Below, one piece after another: positions 1 to 8,455 of a stretch of DNA of 31,171 nucleotides. The notes beneath the pieces are model-generated. The model saw nothing but the letters and a program-made list of their open reading frames with translations, ran no database searches and was not told where the DNA came from. The DNA comes from Phycisphaerales bacterium UBA2402. GTDB taxonomy: Bacteria; Planctomycetota; Phycisphaerae; Phycisphaerales; UBA1924. The stretch lies in NCBI GenBank assembly GCA_002343715.1, contig DDSA01000231.1, positions 1-31,171 of the forward strand, given 5' to 3'. The translations under genes were made by a program, and so were the position numbers. Numbering within the stretch: position 1 is the first letter of the stretch; each line of letters begins with the position of its first letter.

Positions 1-627
1 GCCAGCGGGTCCTTGTGGACCTTCGGGCCCGGTGGGGCCAACGGGTCCTTGTGCGCCATCATTTCCAGCGGGCCCTTGCGGTCCTTGTGGGCCTTCCGGC
101 CCGGGAGGGCCGACGGGTCCTTGCGCGCCATCGTTTCCAGCGGGCCCTTGTGGTCCCTGTGGACCAGCGGGACCCTGTGGCCCTGCGGGGCCTGGGTTGC
201 CATTCAGAGCGTACATCGCGTACGGCGTTGCGGTGATCGCTTGCCGCGGCGTTAGAGTGATGAATGGTCCGCCGATGCCGGAAGGGTTCCGGACACGGAC
301 TTCGAGCCATCGCGCTTCTCCGGCGAACGGCGTAAAGCCGAAGTCAAGCCCGACCGTTAGAAGGCCGCCGATCGGGGACGTGTTGTTGAGGGCCAGCGTG
401 CTGCCGATCTGTGTACCGCCGGTGGGCGCATCGTACAGCGCGAAGCGGAAATCGCAGGGGTTGATGACCGGCACGCCGCCGTCAGTGAGTTTGCCCTGGT
501 AGGTAAACTCGGAACTGACCGGATTCGAGGCCGAAACTGGTGAAGCCAAAAAACCGCTCGAACTGACCGCCGCGGCGATTCCAGCGAGGATGAGCAGACG
601 ACGAACCGAGCACTTGGAAAATGCCAC
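1..627 (-). CDS. Collagen-like secreted protein, 3' end cut off by the window
   Basis: Translating the minus strand from GTG 627 gives 209 codons with no stop before the window edge. A GGAGG lies about 5 nt upstream of the GTG. Residues 1-34 form a signal peptide: a KCSVRR basic start, an [11 protein letters not shown] core and an SA cleavage region. Next is a globular domain beginning [14 protein letters not shown] and ending near [11 protein letters not shown] associate this type of domain with planctomycete exported proteins, from memory. From about residue 143 the sequence is pure Gly-X-Y ([19 protein letters not shown] and so on). The DNA carries a 72-bp tandem period, visible for example between positions 53 and 125, which equals 8 triplets. 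Role inferred: an exported triple-helical or fibre-like surface protein. The C-terminal domain is not visible. The plus-strand Gly-Pro-rich frame here is only the shadow of this gene. Confidence 0.8.
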   Translation of the reverse strand, partial: MAFSKCSVRRLLILAGIAAAVSSSGFLASPVSASNPVSSEFTYQGKLTDGGVPVINPCDFRFALYDAPTGGTQIGSTLALNNTSPIGGLLTVGLDFGFTPFAGEARWLEVRVRNPSGIGGPFITLTPRQAITATPYAMYALNGNPGPAGPQGPAGPQGPQGPAGNDGAQGPVGPPGPEGPQGPQGPAGNDGAQGPVGPTGPEGPQGPAG

Positions 628-1428
628 ACGACCTCCGTTGATTGAAATCTACAGGGAACCTTGAGCCGACGGCCTCACCAGACACATTCCCAGTGACGAA
701 AGACCCGGCCGCGTTTTGTAGGTAGTATGACGATGATGTTCGCTTGCGCCAAGATCGATTCACATGGATTTTCACTTCTCGAGCAGATTTCTTCATGAAA
801 TGTGCATTGAACTCTCGGGATCGGAAGTTAGAAAATTTCCAGTCCTGGGATGTTTGAGAAAGTAGGCAAGCATGAAACGGTTTCATTGCGAATGTCGACC
901 CATCATGTCAAAATCAGAGACTGATCGGACAAGCTGGTTGGCTACATCCATCGCTTCACTCCAGCTACGCCATCAGGTAGGAACAGACGGGGTTCGATCT
1001 TCAAGCGGCCAACCCCACAAAGTGGGTACCACTTCGGTGTGCTTCACTACAAAGTTGAACGGTTCGTCGTTTACCGGCACGGCAACATACACGTCATCCC
1101 AGATCATGGGATCGGGGAATCTGTAATCTCACGGACTCTTACAACTCTCCGGACTCGCCCCGAACAGGGCCATGGATCGAGAAGCCAACTATTCACCGAA
1201 TCCTCGGTTGGGTACGATTGATCTACGCTTCCTGATAGCCGATCTTTCTGATTGCCGCAGGGTGTGGTTGCGTGCGGCGTGGTGCCGTCGACGAGCATCC
1301 CACCGAAGAAACGACCTCACCCCGTGGAGCATCAAACCAACGCATACCCACGGGAAAACCTTTGGTAAGGGGGGTCCAATCCCCGATGCAGTAGGAAGTC
1401 GGAACGGGGGCACGCTCATCGTCGGGCC
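628..1428. other. 800-bp intergenic region between divergent genes
   Basis: This region separates the collagen-like gene from the NRPS gene, so both promoters should lie here, but I could not pick a convincing -35/-10 pair. It contains a perfect 15-bp palindrome at 872-886. A 44-codon minus-strand frame at 973-1107 has protein-like composition (it includes the run IWDDVYVAVPVNDEP) but no ribosome binding site. It could be a gene remnant and I do not call it. Nothing else was recognised. Confidence 0.5.
872..886. promoter_or_regulatory. Perfect 15-bp palindrome, candidate operator
   Basis: The arms ATGAAAC and GTTTCAT flank a single central G. The shape and the TGAAAC/GTTTCA half-sites recall LacI/GalR-family operators, although the usual even-length CG centre is absent. 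It lies about 245 bp upstream of the collagen-like gene start and about 540 bp upstream of the NRPS gene. The function is inferred from symmetry and location only. Confidence 0.35.
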
Positions 1429-4400
1429 ATGAATGGAAGCGCGATGTCGATCATGAACGTGGTAGAGAGGTTCCTGTGGGCACGGGCGAGATACGCGGAT
1501 CGCGTAGCGATCGAGGGCGGATCCTGCGCGTGGACCTATGAGCGCCTCGACGCCGAATCGTCCGCTGTGTGCGGGTTCCTGCGGGAGCGCGGGATCGGCA
1601 AGGGCGATCTGATCCCGGTTCTGATGCAGCGCAGTCCGGGGTTCGTCGTGGCGGCGCTGGGCATCATTCGAAGCGGCGCTGCCTTTGCCCCCATCGATCT
1701 CTCCAGCCCTCCATCACGCCGGGCGCAGATCCTCGCGGGCGTTCCGTTCCGGTTGGCCATCCGCGACGATGCCGTCGATGCACCAGAGGCCGCCGACGCC
1801 CGCGCGGTCCACATCGAGGAGGCCCTGCGGGGCGTTCCTCCGTCTTCGACTCCTGAGACGATCCATCCCGATGATCCCTTGTATGTCATGTACACCTCGG
1901 GGACCACGGGCACGCCAAAGGGGGTGGTGATTCCGCACCGCGGCGTCGTGCGCCTGGTTGTGGATGCGGACTGGTCGGAGTTTGATCACACCTTCCGCTG
2001 GCTGCTGAACTCCTCCATCGCGTTCGATGCTTCCACGCTCGAGATCTGGGGTCCGCTGCTCAACGGTGCCGCCTGCATCGTACAGGAGAAACCGCTGATC
2101 TCGCTCGACGAACTCGCGCGGTACTTTGTGGAGAAGCGCATCTCCGATTCGTGGCTCACCGGATCCCTCTTCAACGCCATGGTGGATACGCACCTCGAGG
2201 CGTTCCACGGGGTGAGACAACTCTGCACCGGCGGCGAGCGGGAGTCGCCGCAACACATGCGCACATTTGTCACAGCGCACCCGCACGTCCGCCTGATCCA
2301 CGGCTACGGCCCCACCGAGAACACCGTCTTCAGCCACACCCACCGCGTGACGCCGACGGATACCCAGCCGGGGAAGCGCGTTCCCATCGGCAGGCCCATC
2401 CGCGGCACGATCGACCTCATCGAACGACCCGACGGTTCGGAGGCGGGCATCGGCGAGCCGGGCGAACTCGTCGTGGGGGGGCTGGGGGTCGGGCTTGGTT
2501 ACAAGGATGATCCGGAACTCACCGCCCGCAAGTTCATCACGCTTCGCGGAGAACGCTGGTACCGCACGGGGGATCAGGTGGTGCGCCGACCGGACGGTGC
2601 TGTCGAGTTCATCGGGCGACTCGATCGACAGGTGAAAATCAGAGGCAACCGCATCGAACTGGACGAGGTCGAGGCGATCATGCGGGAGTGCCCGGATGTC
2701 GGCGATGTGTGTGTGTTTGTCGATGGCGACACCGCCCAGAGCAAACGCATCTTCGCGTGCTACACCGGCCGCCCCGGGACGGAAGGCCGCGACGAGAGGA
2801 TCCGCGCGTTCCTCAAAGAGCGACTCCCCCTTGTCATGGTTCCGAGCATCCTGCGTCGAGTCGAACGCTTCCCGTTGAAAAGCAGCGGCAAAGTCGACGA
2901 GGCCAGGCTCAGAGAACTGGCGGCTTCCACGCCCGCGGACGCCGAACCCTTGAAACAGGAACAGTGCGAAGTAGGATGGACACCGACCGAGAGGGCGCTC
3001 GCCTTGCTCTGGCGGAGGAGACTCCCGGGTGTTCTCGTGCACCGGAAGAGCTCCCTGCTCGACCTGGGCGGGCACTCGCTTCTGGCGATGCGCCTCGCCG
3101 CCGATATCGCCGTCGAGTTTCAGCGCACGCTTTCACCCGCACGCCTGCTCGAAGCCGAGTCGCTGGCCGATGTGGCACGGTTTATTGATTGTGTGCCGCG
3201 GGAACAGACGGATACACACGCGGAACAACCCGCACGCCGCGCCCCCGCGGGCGACGAAAGCCCCACGGCGGGCATCCGGCAGCGTCTGCTCGCCGCCTCG
3301 CACCTCGATTCCTCGGGTGATGCGTACATCGTTCCGGTCGCGTTCACACTCCCCTCGGTTGTGCCGATCGAACTCATTCGTGATTCCTTCCGGACACTCA
3401 TCGAGCGACACGAGATGCTCCGGTATGCTTCGAACGATGCTGATGCCGCGGCGGAGAAGGTCCACGCGGCGCCGCCGGAAGGATGGTGGACCGCCCACAA
3501 GAACACGATCGAAGTGCCCGCCGGGTCATGGCCGGATGCGATTCTCCACCGGATCTACCGTCCGCTCGATCCGGCGACCGGCGGCCCCACCAGGATCGAT
3601 GTGTGGCCCGCCGCGGGGAGCAACTGGTTAGTCATCTGGACGACCCATCACGCGGTGATTGATGAATGGTCCATCCGGCTCCTCCTCGATCAGTTCGTGG
3701 GGCTGCTCGGAGGACGTCCGGTGACGACGACCGGCGATCCGCGTGCGTTCTTCGACCGGGAACACAATCTCGCGGATGCGGAGAAGGCTCGACAACAGGC
3801 CGCGGGCATCGCGGGCACCCTGGGCGAGGTCTCGATCCCCTTCCCAAACTGGTCCGGGCCGGCCACGGAAATCGATCTTCCGATCGACGACGGTATCGTT
3901 TCTGCCCTCGCGGATGTCGCGCGGCGTGCGGGGGCCACACGGGTTGCTCCCGCCCTCGCGGCGTACGGACTCGCCATCCAGGAAGTTCTCGGGGCTGCAT
4001 GGCGGTTCGTAAGCACACCCATTGCCAAGCGTCATTCGCCCGATCTGATCGATTCGGTCAACTGCTGCCTTGAGATGCGTGTGGTTGAGTGCGGTGCCCG
4101 CGCCGGGGAGTCGGCCGGTGCGCTCGTCCGTCGCGTCCGCGATGAACTGGTCTCGTGTCAGGACCGCGGCTTTGTTCCCTTTGACATCATCACCACTGAA
4201 CTGCGGCACCGCCGCGCCGATCTGGCCGCTGCACCCATGCAGTTCGGTTTCACGTGGAGGCGGGATCCGTGCCCGGTGATCCCGCTCGCTGATCCGGGAG
4301 CCGGAGCGGCCGGTCTTCCCGGCGAACTTCGCACGCTGCGTGTTCCTCAGAGGACGACTGTCTTTGGCTGCACGCTCCACATCGAAGAGACCGCGGGGTG

Positions 4401-5643
4401 TCTGCGCGCCCGGTTCGAGGTCTGCGGGGAGTGCGCGGCGAGCGGTGTCGCTCGGCGGCTGGCTCTTGCGTTCCGGGAATCGGTCCTTCGCTTGGCCGTT
4501 GCTCCGGAGATGAAGGCGTGCGCGGCCACGGATCTGAACGCGGCAACCCCGGGGAAAGAGTGGATCGATCCGGATCAGGTTCAGCACTCGGGAGATGCCA
4601 CCACCGCCGGAACAGTCCTGGCCGGAGTCGTCTCGGAGTGTTGGAAAGAGGTGCTCGGAACCGCCCCCGAGAGCGACCGGGCCGACTTCTTTGATGCGGG
4701 AGGGACCTCTCTCTCCCTGCTTCGATTGGTGGCGATGATCCGGCAGAAGACCGGTTCGACGATCGACGGGGGCAGGGCACTGGCGAAGTCCACGTTCGAG
4801 GACATCTGCGAGAACGTGTTCGACAGCACGCTCAAAGATCGAAGAACGTGGATCCAACTCGGGGATCCCTCGGCGCGGCACACACTTCTCATCCTTCCCG
4901 GGAACGCGGGGTACGCATTGGGGATGTGCAGGCTGGTTGAGAGCATCTGCGAGGCCGCCCCGGTGCCGCTGCGGTGCGTCGTCATCGATCTTCTCGACAT
5001 CTGGCGACTGGTCGGCAAGCCGCACCGCGTCGATGAGGTGGTGGACCGGGTCATCCGGGCTCTTGGCGAAGCAGGGGTGGCGCGTCCGTGGGGCATCGTC
5101 GGCTATTCCCTCGGCGGGCCGCTCGCCGTCGCGGTGGAGCAGCGGCTGGCCTCGATGGAGAGGCCGTCGAGCCGTCTGTGGATCATCGACGGCTACGCGC
5201 CGATGCTCATGCGACGAGACCTCCACATCCGCGCGATGAGGAAGTTCGCGACCGTGGCGCGGCGTGCGTGGGGCCGCGTTCGCGGAGCGAGGGTTATTCC
5301 ATCACGAACCGAGGCCGACGACCCCGCGGACTGGCTGGTGTGCGGGGCGTTCCGCGATGCCAATGCAGAGGTCGATCGCGCGGCGTTCCAACAGCAACTC
5401 GGGCTGATGCGATTGCGGTACTGCGATGCCGACGTGGTCATCGTGCGTTCCGCCATCATGGGGCGCAAGGTCAATATCATCGGGCGGGGAGCCACCAACG
5501 GGTTCGATCCCGCCTTGTTCCGGAGTCTGCGGGTCGAGTCCGCGGAGTACTTCCACCTTGAACTCGTCAAGGAGCAGGCGGCATGGACCGCGGGGATCAT
5601 CGCGAACACACTGGGGTTGCGGGTCGGATCGGAGGAAGCGTGA
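1429..5643 (+). CDS. Nonribosomal peptide synthetase, A-T-C-T-TE
   Basis: This 1404-aa enzyme should activate an amino acid as its AMP ester, load it on a carrier, condense it and release the product. The adenylation domain spans about residues 10-500, with YTSGTTGTPKG at 155-165, GYGPTEN, the RTGD and GRLDRQVKIRG motifs, and the PLKSSGK lysine. Carrier 1 has LGGHSL with Ser550. A condensation domain spans about 615-1030; its active-site motif is HHAVIDE at 740-746, with Glu where the consensus has Gly. Carrier 2 has DAGGTSL with Ser1094. The C-terminal thioesterase (about 1140-1404) has GYSLGG with Ser1227 and a late EYFHLE histidine. Only one A domain serves two carriers, so it may load both, or a partner may act in trans. 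Substrate-pocket positions read roughly D-A-L...L-T-G-V-F plus the C-terminal lysine; I do not predict a substrate. Starts at 1444 or 1453 are possible. The gene overlaps its PPTase by 4 bp. Confidence 0.93.
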   Translation: MNGSAMSIMNVVERFLWARARYADRVAIEGGSCAWTYERLDAESSAVCGFLRERGIGKGDLIPVLMQRSPGFVVAALGIIRSGAAFAPIDLSSPPSRRAQILAGVPFRLAIRDDAVDAPEAADARAVHIEEALRGVPPSSTPETIHPDDPLYVMYTSGTTGTPKGVVIPHRGVVRLVVDADWSEFDHTFRWLLNSSIAFDASTLEIWGPLLNGAACIVQEKPLISLDELARYFVEKRISDSWLTGSLFNAMVDTHLEAFHGVRQLCTGGERESPQHMRTFVTAHPHVRLIHGYGPTENTVFSHTHRVTPTDTQPGKRVPIGRPIRGTIDLIERPDGSEAGIGEPGELVVGGLGVGLGYKDDPELTARKFITLRGERWYRTGDQVVRRPDGAVEFIGRLDRQVKIRGNRIELDEVEAIMRECPDVGDVCVFVDGDTAQSKRIFACYTGRPGTEGRDERIRAFLKERLPLVMVPSILRRVERFPLKSSGKVDEARLRELAASTPADAEPLKQEQCEVGWTPTERALALLWRRRLPGVLVHRKSSLLDLGGHSLLAMRLAADIAVEFQRTLSPARLLEAESLADVARFIDCVPREQTDTHAEQPARRAPAGDESPTAGIRQRLLAASHLDSSGDAYIVPVAFTLPSVVPIELIRDSFRTLIERHEMLRYASNDADAAAEKVHAAPPEGWWTAHKNTIEVPAGSWPDAILHRIYRPLDPATGGPTRIDVWPAAGSNWLVIWTTHHAVIDEWSIRLLLDQFVGLLGGRPVTTTGDPRAFFDREHNLADAEKARQQAAGIAGTLGEVSIPFPNWSGPATEIDLPIDDGIVSALADVARRAGATRVAPALAAYGLAIQEVLGAAWRFVSTPIAKRHSPDLIDSVNCCLEMRVVECGARAGESAGALVRRVRDELVSCQDRGFVPFDIITTELRHRRADLAAAPMQFGFTWRRDPCPVIPLADPGAGAAGLPGELRTLRVPQRTTVFGCTLHIEETAGCLRARFEVCGECAASGVARRLALAFRESVLRLAVAPEMKACAATDLNAATPGKEWIDPDQVQHSGDATTAGTVLAGVVSECWKEVLGTAPESDRADFFDAGGTSLSLLRLVAMIRQKTGSTIDGGRALAKSTFEDICENVFDSTLKDRRTWIQLGDPSARHTLLILPGNAGYALGMCRLVESICEAAPVPLRCVVIDLLDIWRLVGKPHRVDEVVDRVIRALGEAGVARPWGIVGYSLGGPLAVAVEQRLASMERPSSRLWIIDGYAPMLMRRDLHIRAMRKFATVARRAWGRVRGARVIPSRTEADDPADWLVCGAFRDANAEVDRAAFQQQLGLMRLRYCDADVVIVRSAIMGRKVNIIGRGATNGFDPALFRSLRVESAEYFHLELVKEQAAWTAGIIANTLGLRVGSEEA

Positions 5644-6353
5644 TTCATCCTCTCCGAGCGGCTCCACCCTGCGAGCGTCCCACGTTCTTGTCGGAGCGGG
5701 GCGTGATCACCATCGCGCTGCGTCTCATCGACTCCGGCACCGCCAAAGATGGAAAAGCCGCCGCACGCGGAATCTGCACGCGGATGGGATGGCGCCTCTG
5801 GCCGCGAATCCCGCGTGTCAGCCGGAGCGGCACCGCGGGCCTCGCCGCGGCGGCGGTGTGCGGTTCTGGCGCGGTGGGGATCGATGTCGAACGCGTCAAT
5901 CCCGATGTGGTCGATGATTCGCTGCTCGATATCGTGCTCCATCCGGAGGAACGCCGCGATATGCCCGGCTCCGACATCGGCCGCAGGTTCTATTCACTTT
6001 GGACGCGCAAGGAGGCGGTCCTCAAGGCGCTTGGTACGGGGCTTCACATCCCACCGACTTCAATCCTTGCGGGATGGGAGGGAGAATCGTGGATGTCGGT
6101 GCTGGCACAAGGATACGAGACGTGCCTGGTGCGAACGTTGCCCGCTCCAGATGGGTTCGCGTGTGCGGTCGCCGTTGTGCCCGAATTTGGCAGCGGTCAG
6201 GGTGGCTCAACGAGTTCAGTGCACCATGACGAAATCGGCCATCAGAAAGAAGAAACACCGATAAGAATCGGAGGATCATCACTCCTGCCTGACGATCAGA
6301 CCGAGGCTCTCACATGTTTCCAGATCAGCTCTTGGCAAAGCAGTTCCACATGA
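5640..6353 (+). CDS. 4'-phosphopantetheinyl transferase (Sfp/ACPS superfamily)
   Basis: This enzyme transfers 4'-phosphopantetheine from coenzyme A to carrier-domain serines, here most likely Ser550 and Ser1094 of the adjacent NRPS. Family motifs are VGIDVERV with Asp82 and Glu84 (Mg2+/CoA site) and FYSLWTRKEAVLKALGTG with Lys124, Glu125 and Lys129. I chose GTG 5640 because it overlaps the NRPS stop as GTGA and has GGAGGA about 4-5 nt upstream; the open frame extends upstream to 5583 without support. The protein is 237 aa. The last 60 or so residues after AVAVVPEF are Ser/Gln/Glu-rich and look unlike the family core, so the tail may be a lineage extension or read-through of an ancestral stop. 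Translational coupling to the NRPS is expected. Confidence 0.9.
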   Translation: MIHPLRAAPPCERPTFLSERGVITIALRLIDSGTAKDGKAAARGICTRMGWRLWPRIPRVSRSGTAGLAAAAVCGSGAVGIDVERVNPDVVDDSLLDIVLHPEERRDMPGSDIGRRFYSLWTRKEAVLKALGTGLHIPPTSILAGWEGESWMSVLAQGYETCLVRTLPAPDGFACAVAVVPEFGSGQGGSTSSVHHDEIGHQKEETPIRIGGSSLLPDDQTEALTCFQISSWQSSST

Positions 6354-6472
6354 TCGCCCGGGGAGTTTCAGCGGTCGCTTGATGGCCGTTGAGGTTCGGA
6401 TGCGATCCGGTTCTGAACTCATTCTCCAAGGCCCAGATCTGACTCACCATTACGAGGTTGGATTTTGTCAGT

Positions 6473-6485
6473 TACAACTGTTGTA
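6473..6485. promoter_or_regulatory. 13-bp palindrome in AT-rich intergenic DNA
   Basis: TACAAC and GTTGTA flank a central T. It lies in the 313-bp gap between the PPTase and the PEP-CTERM-like gene, about 85 bp upstream of the predicted -35. The gap (6354-6666) is markedly AT-rich from about 6455 to 6605, unlike the rest of the window. It may be a regulator site; this rests on symmetry alone. Confidence 0.25.
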
Positions 6486-6570
6486 CTGGATTGTGAGAGT
6501 GTTAAACTCCGTTAATCAGATGTTAGGAATATATTAGAATAAATACTGAGTGATTCTCCCTAATATTCAC

Positions 6571-6599
6571 TTGTAAACTCATTAAGAAGACGCTATCTT
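6571..6599 (+). promoter_or_regulatory. Sigma70-type promoter of the PEP-CTERM-like gene
   Basis: TTGTAA at 6571-6576 and TATCTT at 6594-6599 are separated by 17 bp, within AT-rich DNA. Predicted transcription would begin near 6606, about 60 nt before the chosen ATG at 6667. This is a visual match to consensus. Confidence 0.45.
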
Positions 6600-6666
6600 A
6601 TAAGTGTTCAAACTACACAGGATGTCAGACAGGCGTGGTAGGGGCATCCTCGGCGAAGTGAGTTCC

Positions 6667-7410
6667 ATGATGAAGTCAGTCACAATCGGGACCGTTGCTT
6701 GCGCATGCTGCGTATCCGCGGCATTGGCCGGTCCAGTTGCGCTTCAATCAGCCGAGTTCCTCAGTATCAAGAACAGGAGTTCCCAGGTACCCTCGATACA
6801 GATCGAGAAGACTGATTCGGTATTTGATTCTGAGTTGATAATGTCTACCGGAGTTTTTCAAGGTGCTGTGGGCACCACCGTTGCCTTTGAGGGCAGCAAC
6901 GTCGGTCCACCAAGTTCTGTATCAAGCGCGTTGTTGCCGGGAAGAACTGTACCGACAGGCGAGCTCTGGATTGGTGTGACTTCTGATCGGGAAGCATCTC
7001 CTTCATCGGGTACCTCCTGGAAGAGTGCCTCGTCATCCGGTTCCGTGAATTTCAGGCAGAACGGTCTCGGTCGCCTCGCCGTCTCGGACGACTCGACCGC
7101 GGTGCGAGGAGGTCTTTTCCGCGGCGATTTTGCCGCAGCCAGCGCATCATTGAGCAATGTGGCACCTCTCGGGAGTTCCGTCTTCGGGAGTGATCAGGAG
7201 ATCGCGGAAAGTCTGAGCGGCCTCAGTTTGCAGAGGCCGCCGTCAAGCCCGTCCGGGGCATCACGGACAGGTCCGGCGCGGCTGGACTTCGATGACAACG
7301 GATTTGTGCCTGCTTCCGTACCGCTCCCCGCCGGTGCCTGGGCTGGACTCGCCGTACTCGGCCTGCTCGCCGGTCACGGAGCGATGCGCTCCCGGAAATC
7401 AAGGAACTGA
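6667..7410 (+). CDS. Small exported protein with PEP-CTERM-like sorting signal
   Basis: The protein is 247 aa. Residues 1-20 (MMKSVTIGTVACACCVSAAL then AGP) form a signal peptide, which decides the start at 6667 or the adjacent ATG at 6670; the frame is open upstream to 6604. The middle is Ser/Gly-rich with no recognised domain. The C-terminus carries VPLPAGAWAGLAVLGLLAG followed by HGAMRSRKSRN. This is a short motif, a hydrophobic span and a basic tail, as in exosortase/PEP-CTERM substrates of Phycisphaerae (VPLPA variant). The protein is therefore probably exported, processed by an exosortase-like enzyme encoded elsewhere, and placed on or outside the cell surface. Its function is unknown. 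It has its own promoter and is not obviously linked to the NRPS upstream. Confidence 0.75.
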   Translation: MMKSVTIGTVACACCVSAALAGPVALQSAEFLSIKNRSSQVPSIQIEKTDSVFDSELIMSTGVFQGAVGTTVAFEGSNVGPPSSVSSALLPGRTVPTGELWIGVTSDREASPSSGTSWKSASSSGSVNFRQNGLGRLAVSDDSTAVRGGLFRGDFAAASASLSNVAPLGSSVFGSDQEIAESLSGLSLQRPPSSPSGASRTGPARLDFDDNGFVPASVPLPAGAWAGLAVLGLLAGHGAMRSRKSRN

Positions 7411-7618
7411 TTTCAGGTAGGCACTACCCGACAAACTTTCTATTCGACTTCTGTGTGTTCGGCCGACCTGTGACTGGGTCGTCACCTGAAGATCGAACTA
7501 TGGTCGCCATCCTGGCACGTTGCGAGTTTCACACGGCGCAATCTGGCCGGGGTTGGATCTAGTTCCCCCGATTCTCCGCGGACCTTCATCGGCCTTTTTA
7601 CCGCGTACTTGCTCATGC

Positions 7619-7648
7619 AAAAAACGCCGGTACATACCGGCGTTTTCT
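7619..7648 (-). terminator. Stranded original tRNA-Ala terminator (bidirectional hairpin)
   Basis: A 10-bp stem, AAAACGCCGG pairing with CCGGCGTTTT, closes on a TACATA loop and has A/T runs on both sides. It sits 2 nt beyond the left copy of the 48-bp repeat, on the side where the tRNA-Ala transcript would end in an uninterrupted chromosome. I infer that it was the native terminator of the tRNA gene before integration. It could also terminate transcription from the gene ending at 7410. Confidence 0.7.
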
Positions 7649-7649
7649 T

Positions 7650-7697
7650 CAAGTGGAGCGGAGGAGAGTCGAACTCCCGACCTCATCATTGCGAACG
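7650..7697 (-). repeat. attL: orphan 3' fragment of tRNA-Ala
   Basis: This left copy of the 48-bp repeat contains the tRNA-Ala 3' portion from the anticodon stem to the discriminator base (7654-7697), plus four downstream bases. The sequence diverges immediately inside the element, so the 5' half of a tRNA is missing and this is not a functional gene. The single mismatch with attR falls at tRNA position 59, a variable T-loop position. Confidence 0.92.
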
Positions 7698-7765
7698 CCC
7701 CAAGCCTGCGAATGCTGTCGCTGTAATCCCATTCGATTCCACGACTTCCAGCAACGTGTGGGAGT

Positions 7766-7825
7766 CGCGTATCGCCCCGGATTATACCCGCTTTTCTGTG
7801 TTTTTATATCGACACGCGTATCGAC
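7766..7825. promoter_or_regulatory. Candidate integrase arm-type sites near attL
   Basis: CGCGTATCG occurs at 7766-7774 and CGCGTATCGAC at 7815-7825, with a further TATCGAC at 7807-7813, 12 bp before its partner. The same 11-mer is half of the palindrome at 19984-20004 beside the integrase gene at the other end. Shared short repeats on both attP arms suggest arm-binding sites for the integrase. The rest of 7698-8082 shows no gene. Confidence 0.5.
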
Positions 7826-8082
7826 ATTCGCGTTTCACCGCGAAGCCCCACGAATCCCACGCTCGATCACTCTAGATTTTTCCGCCGGACTCACCGCCGT
7901 AGTGGACCCCGATGGTCTCGGGTGGCGAGTCGGGCCGATGACCTCTGTGTCGGGTCCGTTGCGCCCCGCTTCGGCGGCTGGCCCCTGAGACCTGAGATGA
8001 ATCCCTGAACTACTGAACGACTGGTCGCAACGTGGCCTGACGAGCCAACGTCCACTCGCCGACTTGCGCTCAGGGGTTCTCC

Positions 8083-8397
8083 ATGACCACTCAATCCGGC
8101 CCGTACCTCTCGATGGAGGCGGCGGGTCAAGTGTACAACCAGACGGACTACGCCGTGTGGTGTTGGTGCCGCAAGGGCATCAAGGCCCGCTCGGGGCAGC
8201 GTGTATTCCTGAAACACATTCGCTCGGGGCGGCGGCTCCTGACCACACAGGCATGGTTGGACGAGTTCCATGCCGACCTCACCCGCGAGGATCACGCGGG
8301 GTTGGCGACGGGTGCGCCGGTTGAGCCCAAGCCCAACCCCCAGCGGGTCGGGGATGTCGCGGCGGCACAGGCTGAGTTGGCGGCGGCGGGAATCTGA
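8083..8397 (+). CDS. Small putative DNA-binding protein (possible excisionase/regulator)
   Basis: The protein is 104 aa. Its core, SMEAAGQVYNQTDYAVWCWC and then KHIRSGRRLLTTQAWLDEF, resembles small winged-helix/MerR-type excisionase folds and the planctomycete DUF1580 family. The match is from memory, on pattern rather than alignment. Typical features are an N-terminal helix-turn-helix, a basic hairpin (RSGRRLLTT) and a following helix (QAWLDEFHADL). The tail is Pro/Ala-rich. An AGGGG precedes the ATG. As the first gene inside attL it could act in excision, opposite the integrase at the far end, or regulate the operon that starts 58 bp downstream. Confidence 0.6.
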   Translation: MTTQSGPYLSMEAAGQVYNQTDYAVWCWCRKGIKARSGQRVFLKHIRSGRRLLTTQAWLDEFHADLTREDHAGLATGAPVEPKPNPQRVGDVAAAQAELAAAGI

Positions 8398-8455
8398 CCT
8401 TCAACAGCACGCGGGCGGAGTGCTTCGGGGATGGAGCACCGCTCACGGGATCATC

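Noticed and set aside
32..502. Plus-strand Gly-Pro-Cys-rich frame that looks collagen-like
   Set aside because: It is the mirror of the true minus-strand collagen-like gene, which has the signal peptide, ribosome binding site and regular Gly-X-Y.
973..1107. 44-aa minus-strand frame with protein-like composition
   Set aside because: It is too short and has no ribosome binding site or recognised homologue. It is kept only as a possible gene remnant.
3628..5226. 532-aa minus-strand frame opposite the NRPS
   Set aside because: It has Arg/Pro/Gly-rich shadow composition and no motifs, and the whole span is covered by the NRPS condensation, carrier and thioesterase domains.
7654..7697. A second tRNA gene at the left end
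   Set aside because: Only the 3' part of tRNA-Ala is present; the D-arm and 5' acceptor strand are missing, so it is an attachment-site remnant.
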